The notes beneath the pieces are model-generated. The model did no database searches and had not been told where the DNA came from. It was given only the letters and a program-made list of their open reading frames with translations. Shown one piece after another: positions 39,076 to 46,936 of a stretch of DNA of 64,000 bases. How positions within the stretch are numbered: the first letter of the stretch is position 1; every line of letters begins with the position of its first letter. The translations under genes were made by a program, and so were the position numbers. Location: positions 178,431 through 242,430 of the forward strand of contig JAYRYZ010000002.1 of NCBI GenBank assembly GCA_041916775.1, in the 5' to 3' direction. The DNA comes from UBA2357 sp041916775. Lineage in GTDB: Bacteria > Pseudomonadota > Gammaproteobacteria > Burkholderiales > Rhodocyclaceae.

Positions 39076-39276
39076 TCAGTGATGGCCCTTGGGCCGCTCA
39101 CCGGTGAACACGTAATGTGCGCTGCAGTAAGGGCAGGTGGCTTCGCCTTCCTTCAGCACGTCTAGGAACACGCGCGGGTGCTGGGCCCACAGTGGCGCGC
39201 CGGGGCGCGGGCAGGCGATCGGCAGATCCTTCGCGGTGACGTTGATGGTAAGGGGCTTGTCGCGGGTTTCGGCCAT
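39076..39276 (-). CDS. CHCC-type zinc-finger domain protein
   Basis: A 66-residue protein of the zf-CHCC family (PF10276). Ligands are C22 in IACPRPG, a histidine in the WAQHPRVFLD stretch, and the CPYC pair near residue 48-51 (ATCPYCSAHY), equivalent to the zinc site of the complex I subunit NDUFS6. Its role in bacteria is not established. The gene follows ilvE by 13 bp, and this pairing with ilvE is common in betaproteobacteria. Confidence 0.88.
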   Translation of the reverse strand: MAETRDKPLTINVTAKDLPIACPRPGAPLWAQHPRVFLDVLKEGEATCPYCSAHYVFTGERPKGHH

Positions 39277-39289
39277 GATGTTTCCTTGC

Positions 39290-40210
39290 TCAGACGTAGG
39301 CGAGCCAGTGGTCGTACTCGGGCGCGCGGCCATTGACGATGTCGAAGAAGCGCTTCTGAATCTTCTCGGTGATCGGCCCGCGGCGACCTTCGCCGATGGT
39401 GCGGTTGTCGAGCTCGCGGATCGGTGTGACTTCCGCCGCGGTGCCGGTGAAGAAGGCCTCGTCGGCAATGTAGATGTCGTCGCGGGTCATGCGCTTGGCC
39501 TGCACCTCGAGACCGAACTCGCGCGCAACCTGGATCACCGAGTCGCGCGTGATGCCGGTGAGCGCCGAGGCGATCTCCGGCTCGTAGATCTTGCCGTCCT
39601 TGATCACGAACAGGTTCTCGCCCGCGCCTTCGGCGACGAAGCCCTGCACGTCGAGCAGCAGCGCCTCGTCGTAACCTTCCTGGGTGACTTCCAGGTTGGC
39701 GAGGATGGAGTTCGAGTAGGTGCTCGCGACCTTGGCACGCGGCATCGTCGAGTTGACATGATGGCGGGTGTAGGAAGACGTCTTCACGCGGATCCCCTTT
39801 TCCAGGCCTTCCTCGCCGAGGTAGGCGCCCCACGGCCAGGCGGCGATCGCGACGTGGATGGTCGCGCCGCGCGTCGAGATGCCCATCTTCTCCGAGCCGT
39901 AGAACGCGAGCGGACGCAGGTAGCAGGATTCGAGCTTGTTAGCGCGCACCACCTCGAGTTGGGCCTGCATGAGCTCATCCTTGGACCACGGGATGTTCAT
40001 CATGTAGATCTTGCCTGAGTTGATCAGCCGCTGCGTGTGCTCGGCGAGGCGGAAGATCGCCGTGCCCTTGACCGTGTTGTAGGCGCGCACGCCTTCGAAG
40101 ACCGCGAGGCCGTAGTGCAGCGAGTGGGTGAGCACGTGCGTGGTGGCATCGCGCCAGGGAACGAGCTTGCCGTCGTACCAGATGAAGCCGTCGCGATCGG
40201 ACATGGACAT
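39290..40210 (-). CDS. ilvE: Branched-chain amino acid aminotransferase
   Basis: PLP-dependent class IV aminotransferase making leucine, isoleucine and valine. The 306 residues contain HSLHYGLAVFEGVRAY, the PLP lysine in PRAKVASTYSNSILA, GFVAEGAGENLF and FFTGTAAEVTPI. These are the family hallmarks at the usual positions. It is the first gene of a two-gene operon with the CHCC protein, ending at the terminator at 39015. Confidence 0.96.
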   Translation of the reverse strand: MSMSDRDGFIWYDGKLVPWRDATTHVLTHSLHYGLAVFEGVRAYNTVKGTAIFRLAEHTQRLINSGKIYMMNIPWSKDELMQAQLEVVRANKLESCYLRPLAFYGSEKMGISTRGATIHVAIAAWPWGAYLGEEGLEKGIRVKTSSYTRHHVNSTMPRAKVASTYSNSILANLEVTQEGYDEALLLDVQGFVAEGAGENLFVIKDGKIYEPEIASALTGITRDSVIQVAREFGLEVQAKRMTRDDIYIADEAFFTGTAAEVTPIRELDNRTIGEGRRGPITEKIQKRFFDIVNGRAPEYDHWLAYV

Positions 40211-40429
40211 GGGGAGTCTCCTGCGTGTGATGGTGCTGCGGCGCCTCGGCCCGCAACGGACTCGGGATTTTAGCGCAAACTACCACTTTGCGTGGAGGCC
40301 TGCGGGCGCTGTGGCGCTTGCGTGGCCGATGTCTCCTGTGGCTGTCGGCGCGCCCGCATGGCGGGTAAAATGCGCCCCTTGATCCAGCCCGCTCTGGCCG
40401 GGGCTGACGACAATCGGGAGTGCAGGCAG

Positions 40430-40891
40430 GTGCAAGCGACGGATGCGAGGTGGTGCCCCAATGTGACGGTGGCCGCAGTCATTGAGCGGGATGGGCGGTT
40501 CATGCTGGTGGAAGAGGAGACCGACGCCGGGCTGCGCTTCAATCAGCCGGCCGGGCACCTGGATGAAGGCGAGTCGCTGATCGCCGCGGCATCGCGCGAG
40601 GCGCTTGAAGAGACGGCTCATCACTTCACTCCGGAATGGCTGGTCGGCATATACCAGTGGCCGCGACCCGATGGCGCGCTCACCTACCTGCGCTTCGCAT
40701 TCGGCGGTGTCCTGGGCGATGCTGTCGCGGGGCGCGCGCTGGATGCCGGCATCCAGCGCGTGGTGTGGATGACCCCCGACGAGTTGCGAGCCTGCGTTGA
40801 GCGGCACCGCAGCCCGCTTGTGATGCAGTGCGTGGATGATTGGCTCGCGGGGTGCCGCCACCCTTTGAGCCTGTTGCGGCACTACGGCTGA
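40430..40891 (+). CDS. nudJ: Nudix hydrolase NudJ-like
   Basis: A 153-residue Nudix protein, equal in length to E. coli NudJ, which removes phosphate from thiamine pyrophosphate precursors and nucleoside di/triphosphates. The strand VTVAAVIERDGRFMLVEEE precedes the Nudix box beginning AGHLDEGESL and ending REALEETAH. NudJ-specific sections include IYQWPRPDGALTYLRF and HRSPLVMQC. I chose the GTG at 40430 with GGGAG nine bases upstream; the ATG at 40370 would add 20 residues. Followed 10 bp later by an unknown gene, then mnmA; a nudJ-mnmA link is common. Confidence 0.9.
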   Translation: MQATDARWCPNVTVAAVIERDGRFMLVEEETDAGLRFNQPAGHLDEGESLIAAASREALEETAHHFTPEWLVGIYQWPRPDGALTYLRFAFGGVLGDAVAGRALDAGIQRVVWMTPDELRACVERHRSPLVMQCVDDWLAGCRHPLSLLRHYG

Positions 40892-40901
40892 GTAGCGGCG
40901 G

Positions 40902-41600
40902 ATGCGTCTTTGGTGCGCGCTGCTGCTGGCCTTGCCGGGTATGCTGTCGGCGACCGGGGTTGCGCGCGCTGGCGAGGTGCTGAGGGTATGCTTTGGTTAT
41001 GGCTGCAGCGAGACCGTACCGGTGCGCTTCCTCGAGCATGAACTGGCGTCGTTAGCGGCGCTTTTCGCCGGAGTGGGTGATGCGGCCGGGGAGCGTGACG
41101 CGGTCGCGCATGCGGTGGGTGAACTCTACCGCGTGGCGGGCGGGCAGACCCCGGTGTTCATGGACCGCGGTGGTAACTACGCGGATGATGAAGCCTACGG
41201 ACGCATGGACTGCATCGATCACTCGACCACGACCACGCACATGCTCGGCCTGATGGCGCGACGCGGTTGGTTGCGCTTTCACGAGGTCGTCGAGCCGGCG
41301 CGACGTACGCGAATATTCACACAGCATTTCTCGGCGCGCATGCGCGAGCGCAGCGGGACGGATGATGCACCCCGGATCGGCGGTGGGAAGGGTGACCATG
41401 TGGCGGTGATGCTGGCCCTGTGTGATTGTCCCGAGGTGGTGGAAGACTTGGCGCCGCGCCCGGTGCCATCCACCGACACGCGTTTGAAGCCGGAACCGGG
41501 CGAGTTCGTCGTCGATAGCTGGTTTCGCGAGAATGGCGAGCCTGCGGTGGTGATGCCGTTGGCTGAATGGATGAATGGAGAAGGACCGGATGTCGAATAG
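40902..41600 (+). CDS. Exported protein with a possible Cys-His-Asp catalytic triad
   Basis: A 232-residue protein of no family I recognise, with a signal peptide (about 1-23). C30 and C35 (VCFGYGC) could form a disulfide. C104 at the start of a Thr-rich helix (MDCIDHSTTTTHML), H166 (KGDHVAVML) and D205 (EFVVDSWF) occur in the order and contexts seen in papain-like or transglutaminase-like peptidases, but this is inference. The gene sits between nudJ and mnmA and overlaps the start of mnmA by 11 bp. Confidence 0.8.
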   Translation: MRLWCALLLALPGMLSATGVARAGEVLRVCFGYGCSETVPVRFLEHELASLAALFAGVGDAAGERDAVAHAVGELYRVAGGQTPVFMDRGGNYADDEAYGRMDCIDHSTTTTHMLGLMARRGWLRFHEVVEPARRTRIFTQHFSARMRERSGTDDAPRIGGGKGDHVAVMLALCDCPEVVEDLAPRPVPSTDTRLKPEPGEFVVDSWFRENGEPAVVMPLAEWMNGEGPDVE

Positions 41601-42714
41601 TCAGGACCCGCAGGGGATGAAGGTGGTGGTCGGCATGTCCGGCGGTGTGGATTCGTCGGTGGCAGCGCTGCTGCTCAAGCAGCAGGGCTATCAGGTTACC
41701 GGCCTATTCATGAAGAACTGGGAGGACGATGACGACGACGCCTATTGCTCGACGCGCCAGGATCTCGTCGACGTGGCCTCCGTGTGCGACGTGCTGGGCA
41801 TCGACCTGGAGGTGGTAAATTTCTCTGCCGAATACAAGGAGCGTGTATTCGCCGACTTCCTGCGCGAGTACGAGGCCGGACGCACGCCCAACCCGGACAT
41901 CCTGTGCAATTCCGAGATCAAGTTCCGCTGTTTCCTCGATCATGCGCTGAAGCTGGGCGCGGACCGCATTGCCACCGGTCACTATGCGCGCGTGCGCTCG
42001 TGGGTGAATGACGGGCGCACCGAGCACCAGCTCCTGAAGGCAGAAGACGGCACCAAGGACCAGAGCTATTTCCTCTACAGGCTCAATCAGTCGCAGCTCG
42101 CCAGCACCCTGTTTCCGCTCGGCGACCTCTACAAGCGCGAGGTGCGCGCGCTGGCCGCCAAGGCCGGGCTGCATGTCGCCGACAAGAAGGACTCGACCGG
42201 AATCTGTTTCATCGGCGAGCGGCCGTTCCGGGAATTCCTGCAGCGCTACCTGCCGACGCGCCCGGGCGAGATCCGCGCGCTCGACGACAACCGCCTGCTC
42301 GGCGAGCACGACGGCTTGATGTACCACACCATAGGCCAGCGCAAGGGGCTGCGCATCGGCGGCATCAAGGGCATGCAGGACGATGCTGGCGAGCATGATG
42401 CATGGTACGTCGCCGCCAAGTCGGTGGCCGACAACGTGCTGTACGTCGTGCAGGGGCACGATCATTCGGCACTCTTGCGCGAGCGCCTGAGCGCGCTCGA
42501 TCTCAACTGGATCTCCGGGCGCGAGCCACACACCCATTGGGTATATACCGCCAAGCCGCGTTACCGCACGCCGGACATGCCGTGCGAAATCGATGCGCTC
42601 CACGACGGCAGGGCCGAGATCGCGTTTGCCCAGCCGCAATGGGCGCTCACGCCCGGCCAGAGCGTGGTCGTCTACGAGTCGATGGTGTGTCTCGGCGGTG
42701 GCATCATCGCCTGA
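41590..42714 (+). CDS. mnmA: tRNA-specific 2-thiouridylase MnmA
   Basis: Thiolates the wobble uridine of Lys, Glu and Gln tRNAs. The 374 residues show the ATP pyrophosphatase P-loop SGGVDSS (17-23), the catalytic cysteines C106 (NPDILCNSEIKF) and C206 (DSTGICFIGERPF), and GHYARV. I chose the ATG at 41590, with GGAG upstream, over that at 41575; both overlap the upstream unknown gene. Confidence 0.96.
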   Translation: MSNSQDPQGMKVVVGMSGGVDSSVAALLLKQQGYQVTGLFMKNWEDDDDDAYCSTRQDLVDVASVCDVLGIDLEVVNFSAEYKERVFADFLREYEAGRTPNPDILCNSEIKFRCFLDHALKLGADRIATGHYARVRSWVNDGRTEHQLLKAEDGTKDQSYFLYRLNQSQLASTLFPLGDLYKREVRALAAKAGLHVADKKDSTGICFIGERPFREFLQRYLPTRPGEIRALDDNRLLGEHDGLMYHTIGQRKGLRIGGIKGMQDDAGEHDAWYVAAKSVADNVLYVVQGHDHSALLRERLSALDLNWISGREPHTHWVYTAKPRYRTPDMPCEIDALHDGRAEIAFAQPQWALTPGQSVVVYESMVCLGGGIIA

Positions 42715-42762
42715 CGGCGCCGAGGTGACTGCGCGGGAGGCGCATGGGCGGACGGGCGGCCC

Positions 42763-43686
42763 TCACATGGGCACGATGTGGAGACGCACCAGCGCCAGCT
42801 CGGCGAAGTGCTCGCAGTGGTTGATGTACTCGCGCGTGCTCTTCGGCATTGTCACCCGCGCACGTGCCATATAGCTGATCAGTTCGGTGCCCTTGGCCAG
42901 CAACTGCACGCCATCCGAGGCGAGCTGGCGCAATTCTTCACTGGGTGCTGCTGCAAGATGCGGTTTGAAGGCATTGAGTTGCTCGCCGGCCACCGCGAAA
43001 TCCGTCCAGATGTCGAAGATGGCTTCGTCGGTGCGCAGCGTCTCGGTCTTCGCTTTCGCCGCCTCGCAGTAGCGGAACACGAAGCTCTCGACGCCGCGGA
43101 AGATCGGCAAGGGAGCGAAGGTGGAGACCATCACGCCTGCAATCCTGTCGATGTCGCGTAGCGTCTGCGCAATCTTCACGTAGCGGCTGTCGTAGAACGC
43201 CTCGATAGGGATCGAGAACGCGCGGAAAGGCTCGCCCCACAGTTCGTCGATTCCTTCATCGCCGCTGCGGTGGCGCACCATCTTGCCGAGTTGCAGCGCG
43301 TCCTGCAGGCACTGGCCGCATTCGCGCATCAAGGCGCCGTCCTGCTCGACCTCGACCCCCTCTTCCTGAAGGTCTACCAGGCGGGTGAAGATGTCGGTGG
43401 CGCGGTTGAACAGCGCGCCGGCGAGCATCGCCCCTTTCACGCGCCTGCGCTCCGGGTCTGTCTCCGTCTCGAAGGCCTGGCGGGCCTCCTTGAGCCGCTT
43501 GCCCGGGATGTTGATGCCGTGCTCCACGTGGTTGAACAGACGGCGGGTGAGTGCCTCGATCAGCCGACGTTTCTGCCTGATGTTGTCCACTGGAGGGTCG
43601 TATGCCTTGATCCAGTAGCCGTCGTAGTAGACACGCCGGACATTTGCGATGACTGCAACCGTTCCATTGGCAATCGGAGTGCTCAT
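42763..43686 (-). CDS. Conserved protein of unknown function, mostly alpha-helical
   Basis: A 307-residue cytosolic protein with no family I can name. It starts STPIANGTVAVIANVRRVYYDGYWIKAYDPP and continues as strongly charged helices (IRQKRRLIEALTRRLFNHVEH; ETDPERRRVKGAMLAG), then CGQCLQDALQLGKMVRHRSGDEG and a C-terminal helical part. Only a single CxxC is visible. No signal peptide is seen. The start at 43686 is taken in preference to the upstream GTG. A TATATT about 75 bp upstream may be a -10. Neighbours on its strand are DUF2062 and nothing else. Confidence 0.78.
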   Translation of the reverse strand: MSTPIANGTVAVIANVRRVYYDGYWIKAYDPPVDNIRQKRRLIEALTRRLFNHVEHGINIPGKRLKEARQAFETETDPERRRVKGAMLAGALFNRATDIFTRLVDLQEEGVEVEQDGALMRECGQCLQDALQLGKMVRHRSGDEGIDELWGEPFRAFSIPIEAFYDSRYVKIAQTLRDIDRIAGVMVSTFAPLPIFRGVESFVFRYCEAAKAKTETLRTDEAIFDIWTDFAVAGEQLNAFKPHLAAAPSEELRQLASDGVQLLAKGTELISYMARARVTMPKSTREYINHCEHFAELALVRLHIVPM

Positions 43687-43837
43687 GATCTGGGGGCCGA
43701 TATTGTTCTTGAACGAGGGGCGCACTGAGTGGCGCTTTCGGTTGTGCAAAGCAATATAGCTCGGCTTTGCGCTTTGTGCGATGCGATTCTTTCAAAAATT
43801 TCAACTTTCGCGATCGTGGGCGATCTCGCCGCTGCGT

Positions 43838-44401
43838 TCAGGAAACGCGCGCGATGTCGCGTCCGTTGAGTCGGTCGCGACGCTGCTTGCGGCGCTTGAC
43901 CACGACACGGATGCGCCATGCGAGCAGTACTGCGAAGTAGCCAAGCACCGCCGAGACGCAGGCCATGATGAACATGCCCAGGATCAGCGGTTGCCCGATG
44001 CCGGTCACCCAATGCACGGTTTCTGCCAGCCATGAGGTGCTTTCCGCGACTGCGGTCGCCGCTGCCTGAGGTGGCACCGCTTCCCCGCCCAGCGGATGGA
44101 GCAGGCGGTTGCCGAGGCGGTAGGCGAAGTAGTAGATCGGGCCGTAAGTCAGTGGATTGCTCACCAGGGTGGAGAGCGCCGCAATCCACAGGTTGGCGCG
44201 TGCGAAGAGGGCGACGATCGCCGCGGCGGGGATCTGAGCAACGGGGATCATGAAACCGAAGAATGCGCCGATCGCGACACCGCGCGCGACCGCATTGCGG
44301 TTCATGTGCCACAGCAGCGGGTCGTGCAGGCGGGGCCCCAGCCACCGCAACATGCGGCTATTGACGATGCCTTCGCGCGTCGGCACAAAACGTTTGTACA
44401 T
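43838..44401 (-). CDS. DUF2062 membrane protein
   Basis: A 187-residue inner-membrane protein with the DUF2062 (PF09835) pattern: N-terminal LGPRLHDPLLWHMNRNAVARG, then membrane helices around 45-70, 75-100 and 130-165, NPLTYGPIYYFAYRLG between helices, and a basic C-terminus (RKQRRDRLNGRD). Function unknown. It is divergent from the chemoreceptor gene. Confidence 0.9.
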   Translation of the reverse strand: MYKRFVPTREGIVNSRMLRWLGPRLHDPLLWHMNRNAVARGVAIGAFFGFMIPVAQIPAAAIVALFARANLWIAALSTLVSNPLTYGPIYYFAYRLGNRLLHPLGGEAVPPQAAATAVAESTSWLAETVHWVTGIGQPLILGMFIMACVSAVLGYFAVLLAWRIRVVVKRRKQRRDRLNGRDIARVS

Positions 44402-44645
44402 GTTGGTCTCGATTGGGAGTTGCACATATTACCGTACCGTGATCGGCGCCGGATGCTCGAACGTCCGTGCGCGCTTCGTCCCGATTCTCCTTTGGCGGCG
44501 TGGAGGTGGAGAGGTTCATGGTTCGGACGGCCGTGGCAACGTCCGGATCGCGAAGCGGGGCCCGGAAGGGCACGATCAGCGGGACTTCTGTCACCGAAAA
44601 ATCGTCAAATTGGCAAATGTCATGAAAAGGAGCTAAATCTAGATC
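44402..44645. other. Intergenic region upstream of the chemoreceptor gene
   Basis: Part of a 309-bp gap between DUF2062 and the chemoreceptor gene. It shows no convincing coding frame. Its proximal end (about 44600-44645) is AT-rich compared with the surroundings and merges with the sigma-28-like promoter. Confidence 0.5.
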
Positions 44646-44672
44646 TAAAGTGAGAGCAGTTGGGGTCGTAAA
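44646..44672 (+). promoter_or_regulatory. Sigma-28 (FliA)-like promoter for the chemoreceptor
   Basis: TAAAGTGA, an 11-bp spacer and GTCGTAAA resemble the flagellar consensus TAAAGTTT-N11-GCCGATAA (6/8 and 5/8 matches, exact spacing). It lies 38 bp before the ATG, suiting expression together with flagellar late genes. Confidence 0.5.
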
Positions 44673-44710
44673 GAGTCCAGCGATGACATTCACGTCAGGG
44701 AGAAGCGATC

Positions 44711-46348
44711 ATGCTCGATACGATGAGACTGCGGACGAAGATCGTCCTGCTCGTGCTGGCGGCCTTCCTCGGCTTGAGCACCATCATCACCCTTGGAGCC
44801 GTTGCCGTGCGGGGCGACCTCATGGATGCGCGCAAGCTCCAGATCAGGTCGATGGTCGAGGCCTCGCTACAGATCGCCTCCGCGTATCATGCGCGCGCTG
44901 TCGCTGGCGAACTCAGCGAGGGCGAAGCGCAGGAACTCGCCAAGCGCGCAATGCATGACATGCGCTTCGGCGGCGCCGATGGCAAATCCGAGTACGTCTA
45001 CATCTGGTCTACCGCAGGGGTATCGGTGATGCATCCCATTCGTCCAGAGTGGGCTGGCCGCGACATGACCGCGGAGGTCAAGGATGGCCAGGGACGCTAC
45101 ACCATCCGGGACATCGTCGCAGTGGCAAGCAGCGCGGGTGCCGGCTTCGTGGATACCGCCTTTCCGCGCCCGGGCACGACAGAGGCGGTCGCCAAGCTTC
45201 AATACGTCGCGACCTTCAAGCCATGGAGCTGGATCATCGGTACCGGGGTGTACGTCGACGACGTCAAGGCGGCCTTCGTCGCCCGGCTCAGCGTCGATCT
45301 TGCAATCAGCGGGGTGATCATGGCCGTCATCGTCGGCCTCGGGGTCTTGATCGCGCGTTCAGTTCTGAGTCAGATCGGAGGGGAGCCGGCCGACGCTCTG
45401 GCGATCATGGAACGCGCGGCGGCGGGGGATCTGACGGTTGACGTGAATGCCGCGCCGGGCAGCATGCTGGGCGGGCTGTCGCGGATGTTGCGCTCGCTGC
45501 GTGAGATCGTCTCCCAGATCGCTCGTGGGGCGCAGACTCTGCGGGACACTGCGGAGAGCATCTCGCATGCGTCCGGGCAGGTCGCGGTGGCGTCGAGCCG
45601 GCAGGCGGATTCGACCTCGGCGATGGCGGCTGCGATCGAGCAGATGACCGTGTCGATCAACCATATTTCGGATTCTGCGCGCGACACCGAGGGCGACTCC
45701 TCCGAGGCGACGAACAAGGCGGCAAGCGGCGAACAGAAAGTGGCCACGGCAACGGACGAGATGCAACGCATCGCGGGCACCGTGTCGACGGCCGCCGACA
45801 GGATACGTTCGCTAGAGGCACGTACCAGCGAGATCTCCTCCATTGCAGGCGTGATCAAGGAGATCGCGGCGCAGACCAACCTGCTCGCGCTCAACGCGGC
45901 GATCGAAGCCGCACGCGCAGGCGAACAGGGCAGAGGCTTTGCGGTCGTCGCCGATGAGGTGAGGAAGCTGGCCGAGCGCACATCTGCGGCCACTGAGGAG
46001 ATCGGCGGCATGATCGGAGCGATCGAGGGCGACACGCGCAGCGCGGTCGACACGATGGATCAGGCCTTGCCGCAGGTCGAGCGTGGCGTGGAATTGGCGC
46101 AGGAGGCTGCACAGTCGCTGCGCGACATCCGGGACGGCGCCAGCACCACGCTGTCGCGCATTCGCGACGTGGCATTGGCCACGCGCGAACAGAGCGCCGC
46201 GAGCAATGCAATTGCCCAGCAGGTGGAAAGTATCGCGCAGATGGTCGAGGAGACCAGTGCGTCCACACAGCAGACAGCCGAGTCGGCGCAGAGCCTGGAG
46301 CGCGTGGCGCGCGACCTCGGTGACTTGGTGGCGCGCTTTCGCTACTGA
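44711..46348 (+). CDS. Methyl-accepting chemotaxis protein with a Cache sensor
   Basis: Transmembrane chemoreceptor of 545 residues. Helix 1 (about 8-33) is followed by a periplasmic single Cache domain (about 38-190; YVYIWSTAGVSVMHPIRPEW, WSWIIGTGVYVDD are characteristic), helix 2 (about 195-215), a HAMP linker and a long cytoplasmic coiled coil. The signalling tip is EIAAQTNLLALNAAIEAARAG followed by GRGFAVVADEVRKLAERT. There is no C-terminal NWETF tether. The ligand is unknown; small organic acids are common for this type. GGGAG lies upstream of the ATG. Confidence 0.94.
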   Translation: MLDTMRLRTKIVLLVLAAFLGLSTIITLGAVAVRGDLMDARKLQIRSMVEASLQIASAYHARAVAGELSEGEAQELAKRAMHDMRFGGADGKSEYVYIWSTAGVSVMHPIRPEWAGRDMTAEVKDGQGRYTIRDIVAVASSAGAGFVDTAFPRPGTTEAVAKLQYVATFKPWSWIIGTGVYVDDVKAAFVARLSVDLAISGVIMAVIVGLGVLIARSVLSQIGGEPADALAIMERAAAGDLTVDVNAAPGSMLGGLSRMLRSLREIVSQIARGAQTLRDTAESISHASGQVAVASSRQADSTSAMAAAIEQMTVSINHISDSARDTEGDSSEATNKAASGEQKVATATDEMQRIAGTVSTAADRIRSLEARTSEISSIAGVIKEIAAQTNLLALNAAIEAARAGEQGRGFAVVADEVRKLAERTSAATEEIGGMIGAIEGDTRSAVDTMDQALPQVERGVELAQEAAQSLRDIRDGASTTLSRIRDVALATREQSAASNAIAQQVESIAQMVEETSASTQQTAESAQSLERVARDLGDLVARFRY

Positions 46349-46394
46349 CCGCTGCGCCCAGGGGGCAGGGCGTGCCCGCTGACTCCTGGGTGAC

Positions 46395-46847
46395 TTACAG
46401 CATGTCCGGTGCGATGACGGTGCGCAGCACCGTCTGGCTCTCGCCGTCGCGCACGCGGTTGGAGAACCACCACAGCGCACCCTTCTTGATCGTCCAGTCG
46501 GCCTCTGCGCCGGAAAGCAGTAGCGCGGCGAGCCGGCCCAGCGAGGGCTGGTGGCCAACGATGAGGCAGGCGCCGTTGCCATCGGGCCAGCCGCTCGCCG
46601 CAATGAGGTGTGCGACCTCGGCGTCGGTGCCCAGCGCCGTGACGATGTCGAATGTGTCGGTGAAGGCGGATGCCGTCTGACGCGTCCGCACCGTTGGGCT
46701 GACCAACACCTTCAGGCGTTTTGGCCGGTTCTTTTCCAACCAATCAGCGACCTTGCGCGCCTGCTTCTCGCCTCTCTCCGTCAATTCCCGCGCCTGGTCC
46801 GGAAAGCCGTCGACCGCTTCCGCATGGCGCCAAAGCAACAGATCCAT
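46395..46847 (-). CDS. sixA: Phosphohistidine phosphatase SixA
   Basis: Removes phosphate from histidine of phosphorelay proteins such as histidine-containing phosphotransfer domains. It has 150 residues, short as in SixA. The catalytic motif is LLWRHAEAVDG with H8; a second His is in VGHQPSL and the acidic partner region is LRTVIAPDML. I use the ATG at 46847 because of GGGAG upstream. Convergent with the chemoreceptor gene, which may be coincidental. Confidence 0.9.
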   Translation of the reverse strand: MDLLLWRHAEAVDGFPDQARELTERGEKQARKVADWLEKNRPKRLKVLVSPTVRTRQTASAFTDTFDIVTALGTDAEVAHLIAASGWPDGNGACLIVGHQPSLGRLAALLLSGAEADWTIKKGALWWFSNRVRDGESQTVLRTVIAPDML

Positions 46848-46936
46848 GTCTCCCACCTTGTCATGAAAAGCGCGGATTCTCGGCACTCCAGGTTACGGCA
46901 ATATGACTGACACGACCGACTGCGACGCATGCGATA

